The notes under the pieces were generated by a model. That model searched no databases. It was not told the origin of the DNA and saw nothing but the letters and a program-made list of their open reading frames with translations. Source: Deltaproteobacteria bacterium (GTDB lineage Bacteria > Desulfobacterota > DSM-4660 > Desulfatiglandales > Desulfatiglandaceae). Taken from it: a stretch of DNA of 49,938 nucleotides. The stretch lies in the NCBI GenBank assembly GCA_029933075.1, contig JAOZOW010000002.1, forward strand, positions 1 to 49,938, read 5' to 3'. Position numbers and translations under genes: made by a program. Shown piece after piece: positions 25,127-32,734 of the stretch; position 1 is the first letter of the stretch; each line of letters starts with the position of its first letter.

Positions 25127-25342
25127 TCAGGAAAATCCTCCAGAGGAAGAACAGGAAGAGGACAGGGCGTTTCCAAGCCCCCCGCTGGAGCTCCCTGACC
25201 CGCATGCGAATGAAGACATGAGCCTTGTGGTATCGGTACTGTCGCACGATGGACACCGGAAGGCCGTATCCGCATCAGAAGCAAAGACGATCTGTTCGAA
25301 ACAGGTGCCGCATTTGTTGCATTTATATTCGTAAATGGGCAT
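25127..25342 (-). CDS. fmdB: FmdB-type zinc ribbon protein
   Basis: A 71-residue FmdB/CxxC_CXXC_SSSS family protein. The N-terminus MPIYEYKCNKCG is the family signature. Cys8, Cys11, Cys30 and Cys33 form the zinc ribbon (CNKC and CPSC), and the C-terminus is a typical Ser/Gly-rich tail with extra cysteines (ACGSGSSSGG, SSSCSSSGG). The family has been proposed as regulatory, for example in formamidase or amidase control, but its role is mostly unknown. Complete. It is divergent from the potassium channel gene over 332 bases and followed on the same strand by a membrane microprotein. Confidence 0.93.
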   Translation of the reverse strand: MPIYEYKCNKCGTCFEQIVFASDADTAFRCPSCDSTDTTRLMSSFACGSGSSSGGLGNALSSSCSSSGGFS

Positions 25343-25674
25343 TGTGCGCCTCCTTCACCCGGTCTGGTTAATCGATATCAAAACTCTTTGTATTGCCAAA
25401 AGGCATTGTTTTTAATAAAGAAGCAGAAAACATCGAAAGGTTTCATTTTTTTCATAGCACGTTATATATTATAAAACAATAAACATCGAGAGGGAATTTT
25501 CAAAGGAAAAACGTATGGAAAAAGCGGTTGATGTTTTGTTTTTCATATCATATCATCCCTTCCTCCTGTGGGAGAGGGCGGAAAAACGGGAGTTCCCGTG
25601 ATTTCGGAAGAATGAGGCCCAGAAGGGCAGACGGATTTGCCGGGTTGAAAAAAAAGATTGTGGCTGCTTAATCC
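25343..25674. other. AT-rich divergent intergenic region between fmdB and the K+ channel gene
   Basis: This 332-base gap holds no gene. It is AT-rich around 25380-25500, with several -10-like TATATT/TATAAA boxes near 25463-25475 that could serve either strand. A 13-base direct repeat, AAACATCGAAAGG at 25428-25440 and AAACATCGAGAGG at 25481-25493, has one mismatch and a centre spacing of 53 bases, about five helical turns. It could bind a regulator on one face of the DNA. Confidence 0.45.
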
Positions 25675-26730
25675 ATGGATATCCAGATAAAGAGAAGAAT
25701 CGGCCAGGCCCTGCTCCTGGTTCTTTCGGTGTTTGCCATAGGAACTACTGGTTTTTACCTGCTGCTGGATGGCCTATCATTTATTGACGCCCTGTACCTC
25801 ACCATCATTACGCTCACCACCGTAGGGTATGGAGACATCACCCCCCATAACAATATGCCCCCTGACGGGAATCCTTATGTGATCAATCTCTTCACCATTT
25901 TTATCATCCTGGTGGGTATGGGGTCGGTCCTTTATGTCCTCAGTGTGGTCACGGAATACCTCCTCATGGGAGAGGTGGCCCAGAAGAGGCGCAGGAAGAG
26001 AATGCAGAAGCTCATCTCCGCCCTCAGGCGACATTACATCATCTGCGGTGCAGGGCAAGCCGGTTTCTACATGATGCAGGAACTGAAACATACGATGCGG
26101 CCTTTTGTGCTTATTGAAAAATCTGAGGAGCGGATAAGAAATATTGCTGAGGAGTTCGAGGACCTCCTTTACATACAGGGAGATGCAACCCATGACGAGG
26201 TTATAGAGGAGGCAGGGCTAAGACATGCGGCCGGTGTGATTGCCGCCCTCCCGGATGAAAAAGATAATCTGTTCGTGGTCATGTCTATGGGGCAGAAAAG
26301 GAAGGACCTGGGCGCAAATTTCAGGATCGCCGCTAAGGTGGAGCACTTTAATAAAATGGCGCCCAAGATGCGAAGCGCGGGCGCGGATTGCGTTATCTCC
26401 CCGGAGCGAATTGCAAGCCGGCGAATGGTCTCGGAGATGTTCAGGCCCTCCGTGACCACCTTTCTGGACCGGATGTTGAAAGATGATCGCGCTGTTATGC
26501 GTATTGAGGAAGTCACGGTGGCGCCTGGCTCGCCTTTTGCGGGCACCACCCTGAAGGATGCGCGGATACCAGATAAAACGGGACTGCTTATCGCTGCGGT
26601 AAGGAAGGGTGGGACAGGGGGGTTCATTCCCAATCCCCCCTCTGGACAGGAAATAGAACAGGGTGATGTGCTCATTGCTATGGGAGCCATGGAGCAGATT
26701 CGCGCGCTGCGGAAGCTGGCAGAGGGGTAA
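25675..26730 (+). CDS. two-TM potassium channel with cytoplasmic RCK domain
   Basis: A 351-residue K+ channel subunit with a regulator-of-conductance domain, of the MthK/Kch type. Helix 1 spans about residues 11-31, the pore with the selectivity filter TVGYGD is at 49-54, and helix 2 spans about 68-92. The TrkA-N Rossmann fold begins at YIICGAGQAG and has a nucleotide-binding GxGxxG, an acidic strand end (VLIEKSEE) and GDATHDEVIEEAG. A TrkA-C domain (APGSPFAGTTLKDARI) ends the protein. It should conduct K+ under ligand control at the inner membrane. The ATG at 25675 has no good ribosome-binding site. An independent RCK protein gene follows after seven bases. Confidence 0.93.
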   Translation: MDIQIKRRIGQALLLVLSVFAIGTTGFYLLLDGLSFIDALYLTIITLTTVGYGDITPHNNMPPDGNPYVINLFTIFIILVGMGSVLYVLSVVTEYLLMGEVAQKRRRKRMQKLISALRRHYIICGAGQAGFYMMQELKHTMRPFVLIEKSEERIRNIAEEFEDLLYIQGDATHDEVIEEAGLRHAAGVIAALPDEKDNLFVVMSMGQKRKDLGANFRIAAKVEHFNKMAPKMRSAGADCVISPERIASRRMVSEMFRPSVTTFLDRMLKDDRAVMRIEEVTVAPGSPFAGTTLKDARIPDKTGLLIAAVRKGGTGGFIPNPPSGQEIEQGDVLIAMGAMEQIRALRKLAEG

Positions 26731-26737
26731 TCCGTCT

Positions 26738-27508
26738 ATGGGGAAAACGGAAAAAAACTGGCTCAGGGATCATGTCATAATTTGCGGTCTTGGCGCCACT
26801 GCCACCCATATCATCGAAGAGCTGGAATCCTACCGGGAAAGGGCGGCCAAGGGTGATGAGCGCAACGCTGAGAGTATGGGATTTTTCGAATACCTGGTGA
26901 TTGACAGCTCGGAAGAGGCCATTAACAGAACGAAGGTAAAGTGGCCTCATATGCAGGCGCTTGTAGGAGACGCCACGGATGACGACGTGCTGGAACAGGC
27001 CGGTATCCGGAAGGCATATGGAATCTTCCCGGTGCTATCCAGCGAAAAGGATAATCTTTACATCACCATGGCAGCGCGTCAGCTCAACCCCCGAATCAGG
27101 ATTGTGGCCCGGACGGCGGACATATTCAATATAGGGAAAAAGTTGTTCAAGGGCGGGGCCAATGCGGTGATTTCCCCCAACTTCATCGGTGGATTGCGTC
27201 TGGTCTCCGAGATTGCGAGGCCCCATGCCACCGATTTTCTCGATCAGCTTCTCCATGAAAGAGGGACGCAACTTCAGATAGCCGAAGCGGTCGTATCTTC
27301 CAGCTCCCGGCTTTGCGGACTCACCATCAGGGAGGCTGACCTGCCGCGGAAATGCGGGCTCTATATCATCGCCATGAAAAAAAAGGGGGTGCGATCCTAT
27401 ACTTACAATCCTTCCCCTAATGAGCGAATAGAACACCTCGACACGCTTATTGCCATGGGGTACAGGGACCAGATCGCCGAATTAAAAAAACAGGCCGGAG
27501 AGGAATAG
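26738..27508 (+). CDS. stand-alone RCK (TrkA-N/TrkA-C) regulatory protein
   Basis: A 256-residue soluble protein made of a TrkA-N Rossmann domain and a TrkA-C domain, without a pore. It resembles the RCK part of the upstream channel, sharing the EEAxxx, GDATxDxVxxxAGI, ISPxxIxxxRLVSE and FLDxLL blocks. The nucleotide loop reads GLGATA instead of GxGxxG, and an insertion (AAKGDERNAESMGFFEY) follows the first helix. It is probably a partner subunit that joins the channel's gating ring; TrkA for a TrkH-type carrier is the alternative, but no TrkH is nearby. The ATG follows the channel stop after seven bases and is preceded by AGAGGGG, so co-expression is likely. Confidence 0.9.
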   Translation: MGKTEKNWLRDHVIICGLGATATHIIEELESYRERAAKGDERNAESMGFFEYLVIDSSEEAINRTKVKWPHMQALVGDATDDDVLEQAGIRKAYGIFPVLSSEKDNLYITMAARQLNPRIRIVARTADIFNIGKKLFKGGANAVISPNFIGGLRLVSEIARPHATDFLDQLLHERGTQLQIAEAVVSSSSRLCGLTIREADLPRKCGLYIIAMKKKGVRSYTYNPSPNERIEHLDTLIAMGYRDQIAELKKQAGEE

Positions 27509-27535
27509 GAAACAGCCATCCCTTAAGGGGCATTG

Positions 27536-29587
27536 CTAATCATAGACCTTGGTCTCATCCTCCTCACCAATCTCTTCCCCTTCGGAGACCTTGGTAACTT
27601 CATCTTCTTCCACCGCTCCTTCAGCGCCCACCTTGGTGATTTCTTCCTCTTCAACCACCCTGGTTACATCGCTTTCTGGCAACTCTTCTTCTCCCACGAT
27701 CTTGGTTGCCTCATCATCAAACACTTCCTCCCTGGGTGCGAGGATGTGGAATTCAAGAATCGTTTTGCTGCTCAGCTCTATCTTGGCTCCATCGTAGAGC
27801 TTTGCCCCTTCATCTGAAACCATCTGACCATCCAGTTTTGTGCCGTTTTTACTGCCCAGGTCTCGAATATAGAAAACGCCCCCCTCATGGTCGATTTCCG
27901 CATGCTTTCGTGAAACGGGTTTGTCCGGAATGAAGATATCATTGCTGCTCGTACGTCCCACAGTAGTTGTGTTTCCCGTGATCTCGAAGGTTTTTCCGGG
28001 ATCCAGATTCATGCTTTTTACCACCGTGAGTGTGGCAATAGGGGGCTCCTCTTCGCCTCCGGAAAGCATGGCTTCCATGGCAGGCCCCACATCACCGATA
28101 TACTGCGTTTCATCCGCATCGAATCCGGCCGGGGCTTTCTTCGGTTCCGATGGTCGAACCACTTCCTCGGGGCTCCAGGCTTCCTCTGGTTTCTCGCTTT
28201 TGCGGCGTAATGCCAGCCATGCCACCATGCCGATTATTATCAGGAGGGCGACAAGCCCCCCGATCCAGATAACAGGCTGCACACCTTTCTTTTTCTCGGC
28301 CACCGTTGTGGGAGGCTTTGGGAGCGGAGCCGGAACCTTGATCTTCAGGGTGATCTCATCCGACCCGGACTGGCCGTTGAGGTCGATTGCCTCCACCCGC
28401 ACCACCTGCAAGCCGGCCGGCGCCCCTTCGGTTTCCCACACAAAGCTGTCAAATGGAGGCGAAGTGCGTTCCTCTTTGAGTGCGGCGCCCACATAGAATC
28501 TGACCTTTTTCACTGCTTCCTCAGGGGATATGCTGACCCTGACAGTCACCCTGCCTTGGACTTCCTCTCCTGAGGCGGGGCTGAGGATCTTTACCACGGG
28601 CCTTGGCATCATCGGGAGGGGAGGGGACCAGAATCTTTTCTCATCCTGCCCGCTGGTGGGGCCATACCTGGCCTTGACCACCAGGCTGTGTTCTCCGCTG
28701 GTGGCCCTGGTCAGATAGGTGAGCAGGTACTGGGACTTCAGCTGGTTGGCGAGGGTCTGGTAAAATCCTGACAACTCCGCAGCGGAGGAGCCCAGTAGAC
28801 AACGGCCGCCGGTCAGCTTGGCAATCCGCCTGAGTTCCTTGGCGTCCACCTTAGGGCCGGCGCCAACGGTGTATATGGGGACTCGAATTGTTTTGGTAGT
28901 GGCGGCATCGATCACGTCATTTGAGCTGTATGTGCTGCAGACGCCTCCCCCTTTTTCATCCTTTCCGTCGGTAAGGAGGATGATGGCCCTCCTTCCCTTG
29001 GGGATTTCCGCACACTTCTTGATTGCTTGGTAGGCAGTGTCATAAAGACACGTAGCGGCCCTGGGCTTGGCGCGGAGGCTTCTCACAGCATCAATGGCGG
29101 CATTATGGTCTGTTGAGAAATCCAGACGAAGCACGGGTTTATTGTTAAAGCTGAAAATGGCAACCCGATCTTCAGGAGATAGCAGAGAAATAAACTCCAT
29201 TGCCGCCCTCTTTGCAAGCTGCATGGAGCTCTTGCCTGAACGGTCCATAGCCTGCATGCTGCCGCTTGTGTCTATTGCCAGCACCACGGCCATGGGATCC
29301 GCGCTCTGCGATACATGTTCCACGGAAATTTTGCGCCCGTCCTCAAGTGCCTCGAAATTATCAGGGCCCAAGTCTGGGATAGGATTTTGCTCGGGGTCGG
29401 AAATGGTCACATATGCCCGGACCCGGTTTGCCCCCTCCGCAGGCACGGGGGATGCCTCGATGTAATTGATGGTGACCTGCCCGATTGATTGTCCAAAAGC
29501 AGCGGCAGTCATCACAAAAAAGATTATCCACAGGGCTGCTACAAGGCCAGCTCCTATACCGCCTAACTTGGGGTAAGCCGGTTTCAT
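27536..29587 (-). CDS. VWA-FHA membrane protein with acidic Thr-repeat tail
   Basis: A 683-residue protein anchored in the inner membrane. A signal/anchor lies at about residues 8-32. A VWA domain spans about 98-290 with the MIDAS motif AIDTSGSM (Asp106-Ser110), followed by an Ig/beta region (PVVKILSPASGEEVQGRV). A TM helix lies at about 439-460 (IWIGGLVALLIIIGMVAWLAL), and a cytoplasmic FHA domain spans about 532-616 with TTVGRTSSNDI, SRKHAEI and DLGSKNGT. The tail after 620 is almost only acidic and carries five Thr-Lys/Arg-Val/Ile repeats, Thr at 628, 642, 651, 665 and 679. FHA binds phosphothreonine, so the tail may be a kinase target or self-ligand. ATG 29587 was chosen because upstream in-frame starts give no signal peptide. 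A strong promoter lies upstream. Confidence 0.88.
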   Translation of the reverse strand: MKPAYPKLGGIGAGLVAALWIIFFVMTAAAFGQSIGQVTINYIEASPVPAEGANRVRAYVTISDPEQNPIPDLGPDNFEALEDGRKISVEHVSQSADPMAVVLAIDTSGSMQAMDRSGKSSMQLAKRAAMEFISLLSPEDRVAIFSFNNKPVLRLDFSTDHNAAIDAVRSLRAKPRAATCLYDTAYQAIKKCAEIPKGRRAIILLTDGKDEKGGGVCSTYSSNDVIDAATTKTIRVPIYTVGAGPKVDAKELRRIAKLTGGRCLLGSSAAELSGFYQTLANQLKSQYLLTYLTRATSGEHSLVVKARYGPTSGQDEKRFWSPPLPMMPRPVVKILSPASGEEVQGRVTVRVSISPEEAVKKVRFYVGAALKEERTSPPFDSFVWETEGAPAGLQVVRVEAIDLNGQSGSDEITLKIKVPAPLPKPPTTVAEKKKGVQPVIWIGGLVALLIIIGMVAWLALRRKSEKPEEAWSPEEVVRPSEPKKAPAGFDADETQYIGDVGPAMEAMLSGGEEEPPIATLTVVKSMNLDPGKTFEITGNTTTVGRTSSNDIFIPDKPVSRKHAEIDHEGGVFYIRDLGSKNGTKLDGQMVSDEGAKLYDGAKIELSSKTILEFHILAPREEVFDDEATKIVGEEELPESDVTRVVEEEEITKVGAEGAVEEDEVTKVSEGEEIGEEDETKVYD

Positions 29588-29780
29588 ACCCGAACCCTTC
29601 GTCAACGCCGAATTTAGCAAGTCCAAATTATGGCTCTCCATTGAATTAAACTCATTATTTTGGCCCCCCAAAAAAATCGATGCAACCATGTAATCTCAAC
29701 GGCAGGCAGGCCCGCTCTCCAGATCTCCCGGGTTGATCTTTTCAGGGGAAGCCGCAACCACTCCGGTTCAAAATGGGACT

Positions 29781-29809
29781 AATATAGGGCAAAGTCACTG
29801 GGGTGTCAA
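29781..29809 (-). promoter_or_regulatory. strong sigma-70 promoter of the VWA-FHA gene
   Basis: On the minus strand a perfect TTGACA (29809-29804) is followed after exactly 17 bases by TATATT (29786-29781), five of six matches to consensus. It is one of the best promoters in the window and separates this gene from the TRAP operon. Confidence 0.75.
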
Positions 29810-29828
29810 CAGCAGTAGCATGCCCTGG

Positions 29829-29876
29829 GTCTCCAGTCAAAGCGCTTTATGGAGACGAGACAGGGGCCTGGTCTCC
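29829..29876 (-). terminator. overlapping hairpins after dctM, probable operon terminator
   Basis: GTCTCCA (29829-29835) can pair with TGGAGAC (29850-29856), with AAAGCGCTTT in the loop. The same GGAGAC (29851-29856) can also pair with GTCTCC (29871-29876). The two stems are mutually exclusive. They lie just after the dctM stop. There is no long T-run, so strength is uncertain. Confidence 0.45.
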
Positions 29877-29887
29877 CCGGCGGGTCT

Positions 29888-31168
29888 TTAATTTGTGTGT
29901 TCCAGCAAAGAGGGCAAAAAAAGACTCAGAGAAGGACAGTAGGTGATCAGCAACAGGGTAAAGAGAAGCAGGAAGAGAAATGGCAGGGTTGCCCTGTAAA
30001 GCTGGACAATGGGGCGATCAAACCTGGAGCTGGCAATAAAGAGATTGAGGCCGACAGGCGGGGTGTTGTATCCGATGCCCAGATTGGCGAGAAATATAAT
30101 GCCGAGGTGAACGGGATCAATGCCGAACCTGGATGCAAGAGGAACTATCAGGGGAACCACAACCAGGATTGCACTGAATATGTCCATCATGCATCCCACG
30201 ATGATGAGAAAGAAATTGAGGATGAGCAGGAATCCGATCTTGCTCTGCACGGTGCCTTCCATGAAATTCAGGATTTTCATGGGTATAAAGGCGTCCACCA
30301 GATAATTGGTGAATCCTAAGGCGGCGCCGAGGATAATCATGATTCCCCCTACCATCTTTGTGCTTTCTATCATGACCCTTGGTACATCATTTTTCAGATT
30401 GAGTTCTCTATACACCACAACCTTGACAAATAACACATACACAACCGTGAGGGCGGCCGCTTCCGTGGCTGTGCTGAGTCCGGAATAGATGCCGGCTATG
30501 ATGAAAAGGGGAATCGGCAATTCCCAGATCGCCCCCCTGAGTGCCCCGGCAAACTCTTTGAAGGAGAAGGGGGGTGTGTCCAGCTTCCACTTCTTGCCCA
30601 TATATACGGAAAACAGGCATGGCGCCCCAACCATCAGGAGACCGGGAAGGAGCCCCGCCATGAACAGCTTCTCAATATTTGTGCCGGAGACAAACCCGAA
30701 GAGGATAATGGGTAGGCTGGGGGGGAAATGGAGGCCAAGGCTGCCTGATGTGGTCATCAGGCCGAGGGAAAAACTTTCTTCATATTTCTCGGAGATAAGC
30801 GCCGGGAAGAGCAATCCCCCAAGGGCGATAATCGTAATGCCGGTGGCGCCTGTAATGGCAGTAAAGAAGGCGCACGAGACCAAAGCCACCACACCGAGCC
30901 CCCCCGGTATCCATCCGAAAAGGCTCCTCGAAAACCTGACCAGCCTTTGCGAGGTGCCCCCTTCGGCCATCAAGTACCCCGCAAATGTAAACAAGGGGAT
31001 GGCAAGGAGCACGGGGGCGTTGGCCAAACGGAATATTTCAATGGGGATGGCCATGAACTCCACTCCGCTGGCATACAGGCCCAGCATTGCAGCCGCCAGG
31101 ATTCCGCAGAAAAGAGGAAGGCCGAGCAGGATCAGCAGGATCAGCAGGATGCTCATTGCAAGAATCAT
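29888..31168 (-). CDS. dctM: TRAP transporter large permease DctM
   Basis: A 426-residue DctM-type large permease with about 12 hydrophobic segments. It couples Na+ (or H+) entry to import of the acid delivered by the TRAP binding protein. Landmarks are the N-terminal ILLGLPLFCGILAAAMLGL, IPLFTFAGYLMAEGG, the signature AITGATGITIIALGGLLFPAL, and the C-terminal NLGIGYNTPPVGLNLFIASS. The ATG overlaps the dctQ stop by four bases, so translation is probably coupled. It is the last gene of the TRAP operon. Confidence 0.94.
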   Translation of the reverse strand: MILAMSILLILLILLGLPLFCGILAAAMLGLYASGVEFMAIPIEIFRLANAPVLLAIPLFTFAGYLMAEGGTSQRLVRFSRSLFGWIPGGLGVVALVSCAFFTAITGATGITIIALGGLLFPALISEKYEESFSLGLMTTSGSLGLHFPPSLPIILFGFVSGTNIEKLFMAGLLPGLLMVGAPCLFSVYMGKKWKLDTPPFSFKEFAGALRGAIWELPIPLFIIAGIYSGLSTATEAAALTVVYVLFVKVVVYRELNLKNDVPRVMIESTKMVGGIMIILGAALGFTNYLVDAFIPMKILNFMEGTVQSKIGFLLILNFFLIIVGCMMDIFSAILVVVPLIVPLASRFGIDPVHLGIIFLANLGIGYNTPPVGLNLFIASSRFDRPIVQLYRATLPFLFLLLFTLLLITYCPSLSLFLPSLLEHTN

Positions 31169-31692
31169 CTCGATTTGCCTCCAGGAAGCTGTAGTCCTTG
31201 GTCAAGGGCCCTTATGAAAAACCGAAATAGAATAATGCCGAAACCTACAGGAAGGATAATCTCCCCGATCCATCCGGGGATATTTAAGAACATGTTCCCC
31301 CCGAATGACCTTTCCATTTTCAGGTAGTCCAGGGAGACTTTGAGCATGATAGCGTTGATGAAGATGGATGCCGATGTGAGAAGCAACTCGCGAATCGGCA
31401 GCCACCGGGGAGGAAAAAGGGTCGAGGCCAGATCGATTTTGATGTGCTTATTCTCTCCTGTCACAAGAGATGCGCCAAGGAAAGTCAGCCACAGGACCAG
31501 GAGCCGCACAAACGGCTCGGACCAATCCAGTTGTCCGATCAACACGTTGGCCCATCGGAGGTGCAAATGGGTGTAAAGGAATCTCAGGGCAACCTGGATA
31601 AAGGCCCCCGCCACCATCAGCCAGAGCAAGAAGACCACAGCCCATTCCTCGATCCTGGCAAGGAATCTATTGATCGCCCGAAGCTGTCTCAT
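31165..31692 (-). CDS. dctQ: TRAP transporter small permease DctQ
   Basis: A 175-residue DctQ-type small subunit with four membrane segments, at about residues 16-36, 52-70, 90-110 and 130-155. The family signature W(S/T)EP appears as LDWSEPFVRLLVLWLTFLGA, followed by a charged KHIKIDL, which is diagnostic. It supports assembly of the DctM carrier. The gene lies nine bases after dctP and overlaps dctM by four. The ATG has a weak ribosome-binding site. Confidence 0.92.
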   Translation of the reverse strand: MRQLRAINRFLARIEEWAVVFLLWLMVAGAFIQVALRFLYTHLHLRWANVLIGQLDWSEPFVRLLVLWLTFLGASLVTGENKHIKIDLASTLFPPRWLPIRELLLTSASIFINAIMLKVSLDYLKMERSFGGNMFLNIPGWIGEIILPVGFGIILFRFFIRALDQGLQLPGGKSR

Positions 31693-31701
31693 GATATCCG
31701 G

Positions 31702-32721
31702 TTAGCGGGAGGTTCCCAGGATTTGGTAGACGCGCTCGAGCAGATCCCCGGGATAGATCTTCCCCGACAGTTTCCGCGCCACGCGACCGTGAACCGCATA
31801 GAAGGCCTTGAGATCCGCCCCGGTGGGCACGGGAACAATGGTAAGTCCGCTGTCCTGGATCAGCCGGATAGCTTCTTCATTCTGTGCCCTGAGCCTGGCT
31901 GTCAAATCCCGCATGGCGGCGTCAAAAGACTCACTCAGTATCTTGACATCCTTTCGGGATAGCCTCTTGAGGGCCCTGGAGGAAATTAGAACCGCGCCGG
32001 TGGAATGCACCAAGGGAAGCGCCGTCATATATTTCAATGCCGTGTGCCACTGGAGCGTAAGGGCACCGAGGGGAGGGGCGTAAACCGTGTCGATCATCCC
32101 GGTATTAAGGGCCGTATTCACATCCGTCACGGCGAGAGGTATGGGATTAACCCCCATGGCGGCCATCGTTTCCTTGGCAATGGGGTCCCCTGCCCAGGCC
32201 CAAACCTTGAGGCCGGACAGGTCCTTGATTTTCCTGATGGGCTTCTTGGAAAACAGGTGGACATTACCCACTTCCGCCCAGGCCAGGAGTTCGAATCCCC
32301 TCTTTCTGAATGCCTCGGCGAAAAAAGACCTGAGCCTTTCATGGACCAGATCCACCTCACTGTAATTACGGAAGAGGAAAGGGAGGTCAAGCACCCTCAC
32401 CATGGGAAGGATCTGTCCGAATCCTACGCCGGAAAATGCCGCGCAGTGGATCTGCCCGATCCTGATCTTTTTGAGCACATCGAGCTCATCCCCGGCAATC
32501 CCCCCGGCGTAGATTTTAAGGCCCAGGCGACCCTGGGTTTTCTCCCGGAGCTGTCGGTCAAGTGTCCTGATGGATTTTATCCATATGGTCCCTTCAGGCG
32601 CCACCGTGGCAAACTTAATAAGGTGCAAGGGTCTTTCAGCAGCCCGGGATCCCACCGTAAACGCCAAACAGTAGAGAACCGCCAACAGAAAGCTCCATAT
32701 GAATGACGCCCTTCTTCTCAC
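31702..32721 (-). CDS. dctP: TRAP transporter substrate-binding protein DctP
   Basis: A 339-residue DctP-type periplasmic binding protein with an N-terminal signal peptide (MRRRASFIWSFLLAVLYCLA) ending near RAAERP. Family landmarks are LIKFATVAPEGTIWIKSIR, LPFLFRNYSEVD, the ligand region AWAEVGNVHLFSKKPIR, KIKDLSGLKVWAW (with the Arg/Lys that usually bind a carboxylate) and a C-terminal LTARLRAQNEEAIRLI. The ligand is probably an organic acid. GTG 32721 was chosen because AGGAGG lies eight bases upstream; an ATG at 32751 would overlap the tatT gene and give a poor signal peptide. The tatT stop lies 13 bases before it. Confidence 0.92.
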   Translation of the reverse strand: MRRRASFIWSFLLAVLYCLAFTVGSRAAERPLHLIKFATVAPEGTIWIKSIRTLDRQLREKTQGRLGLKIYAGGIAGDELDVLKKIRIGQIHCAAFSGVGFGQILPMVRVLDLPFLFRNYSEVDLVHERLRSFFAEAFRKRGFELLAWAEVGNVHLFSKKPIRKIKDLSGLKVWAWAGDPIAKETMAAMGVNPIPLAVTDVNTALNTGMIDTVYAPPLGALTLQWHTALKYMTALPLVHSTGAVLISSRALKRLSRKDVKILSESFDAAMRDLTARLRAQNEEAIRLIQDSGLTIVPVPTGADLKAFYAVHGRVARKLSGKIYPGDLLERVYQILGTSR

Positions 32722-32734
32722 CTTCTCGACCCTC

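Larger units (their letters stand above)
29588..29887 (-). other. 300-base gap between dctM and the VWA-FHA gene
   Basis: The gap holds no gene. It contains the strong promoter at 29781-29809 and two overlapping hairpins at 29829-29876. From the predicted start near 29774 the VWA-FHA transcript would have a leader of about 190 bases, with no obvious small gene or riboswitch. The frame is open upstream of the ATG to about 29689 but without a ribosome-binding site. Confidence 0.6.

Noticed and set aside
24916-25284. 122-codon frame covering the microprotein and part of fmdB
   Set aside because: The upstream part is the out-of-frame shadow of fmdB. Only the last 36 codons have their own ribosome-binding site and a membrane helix, and these are reported as the microprotein.
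27520-27529. CCCTTAAGGG palindrome between the RCK and VWA-FHA genes, also seen at 43490-43499
   Set aside because: Ten bases without a loop or flanking similarity; the match between the two places is probably chance. It could be part of a weak bidirectional terminator but is not supported.
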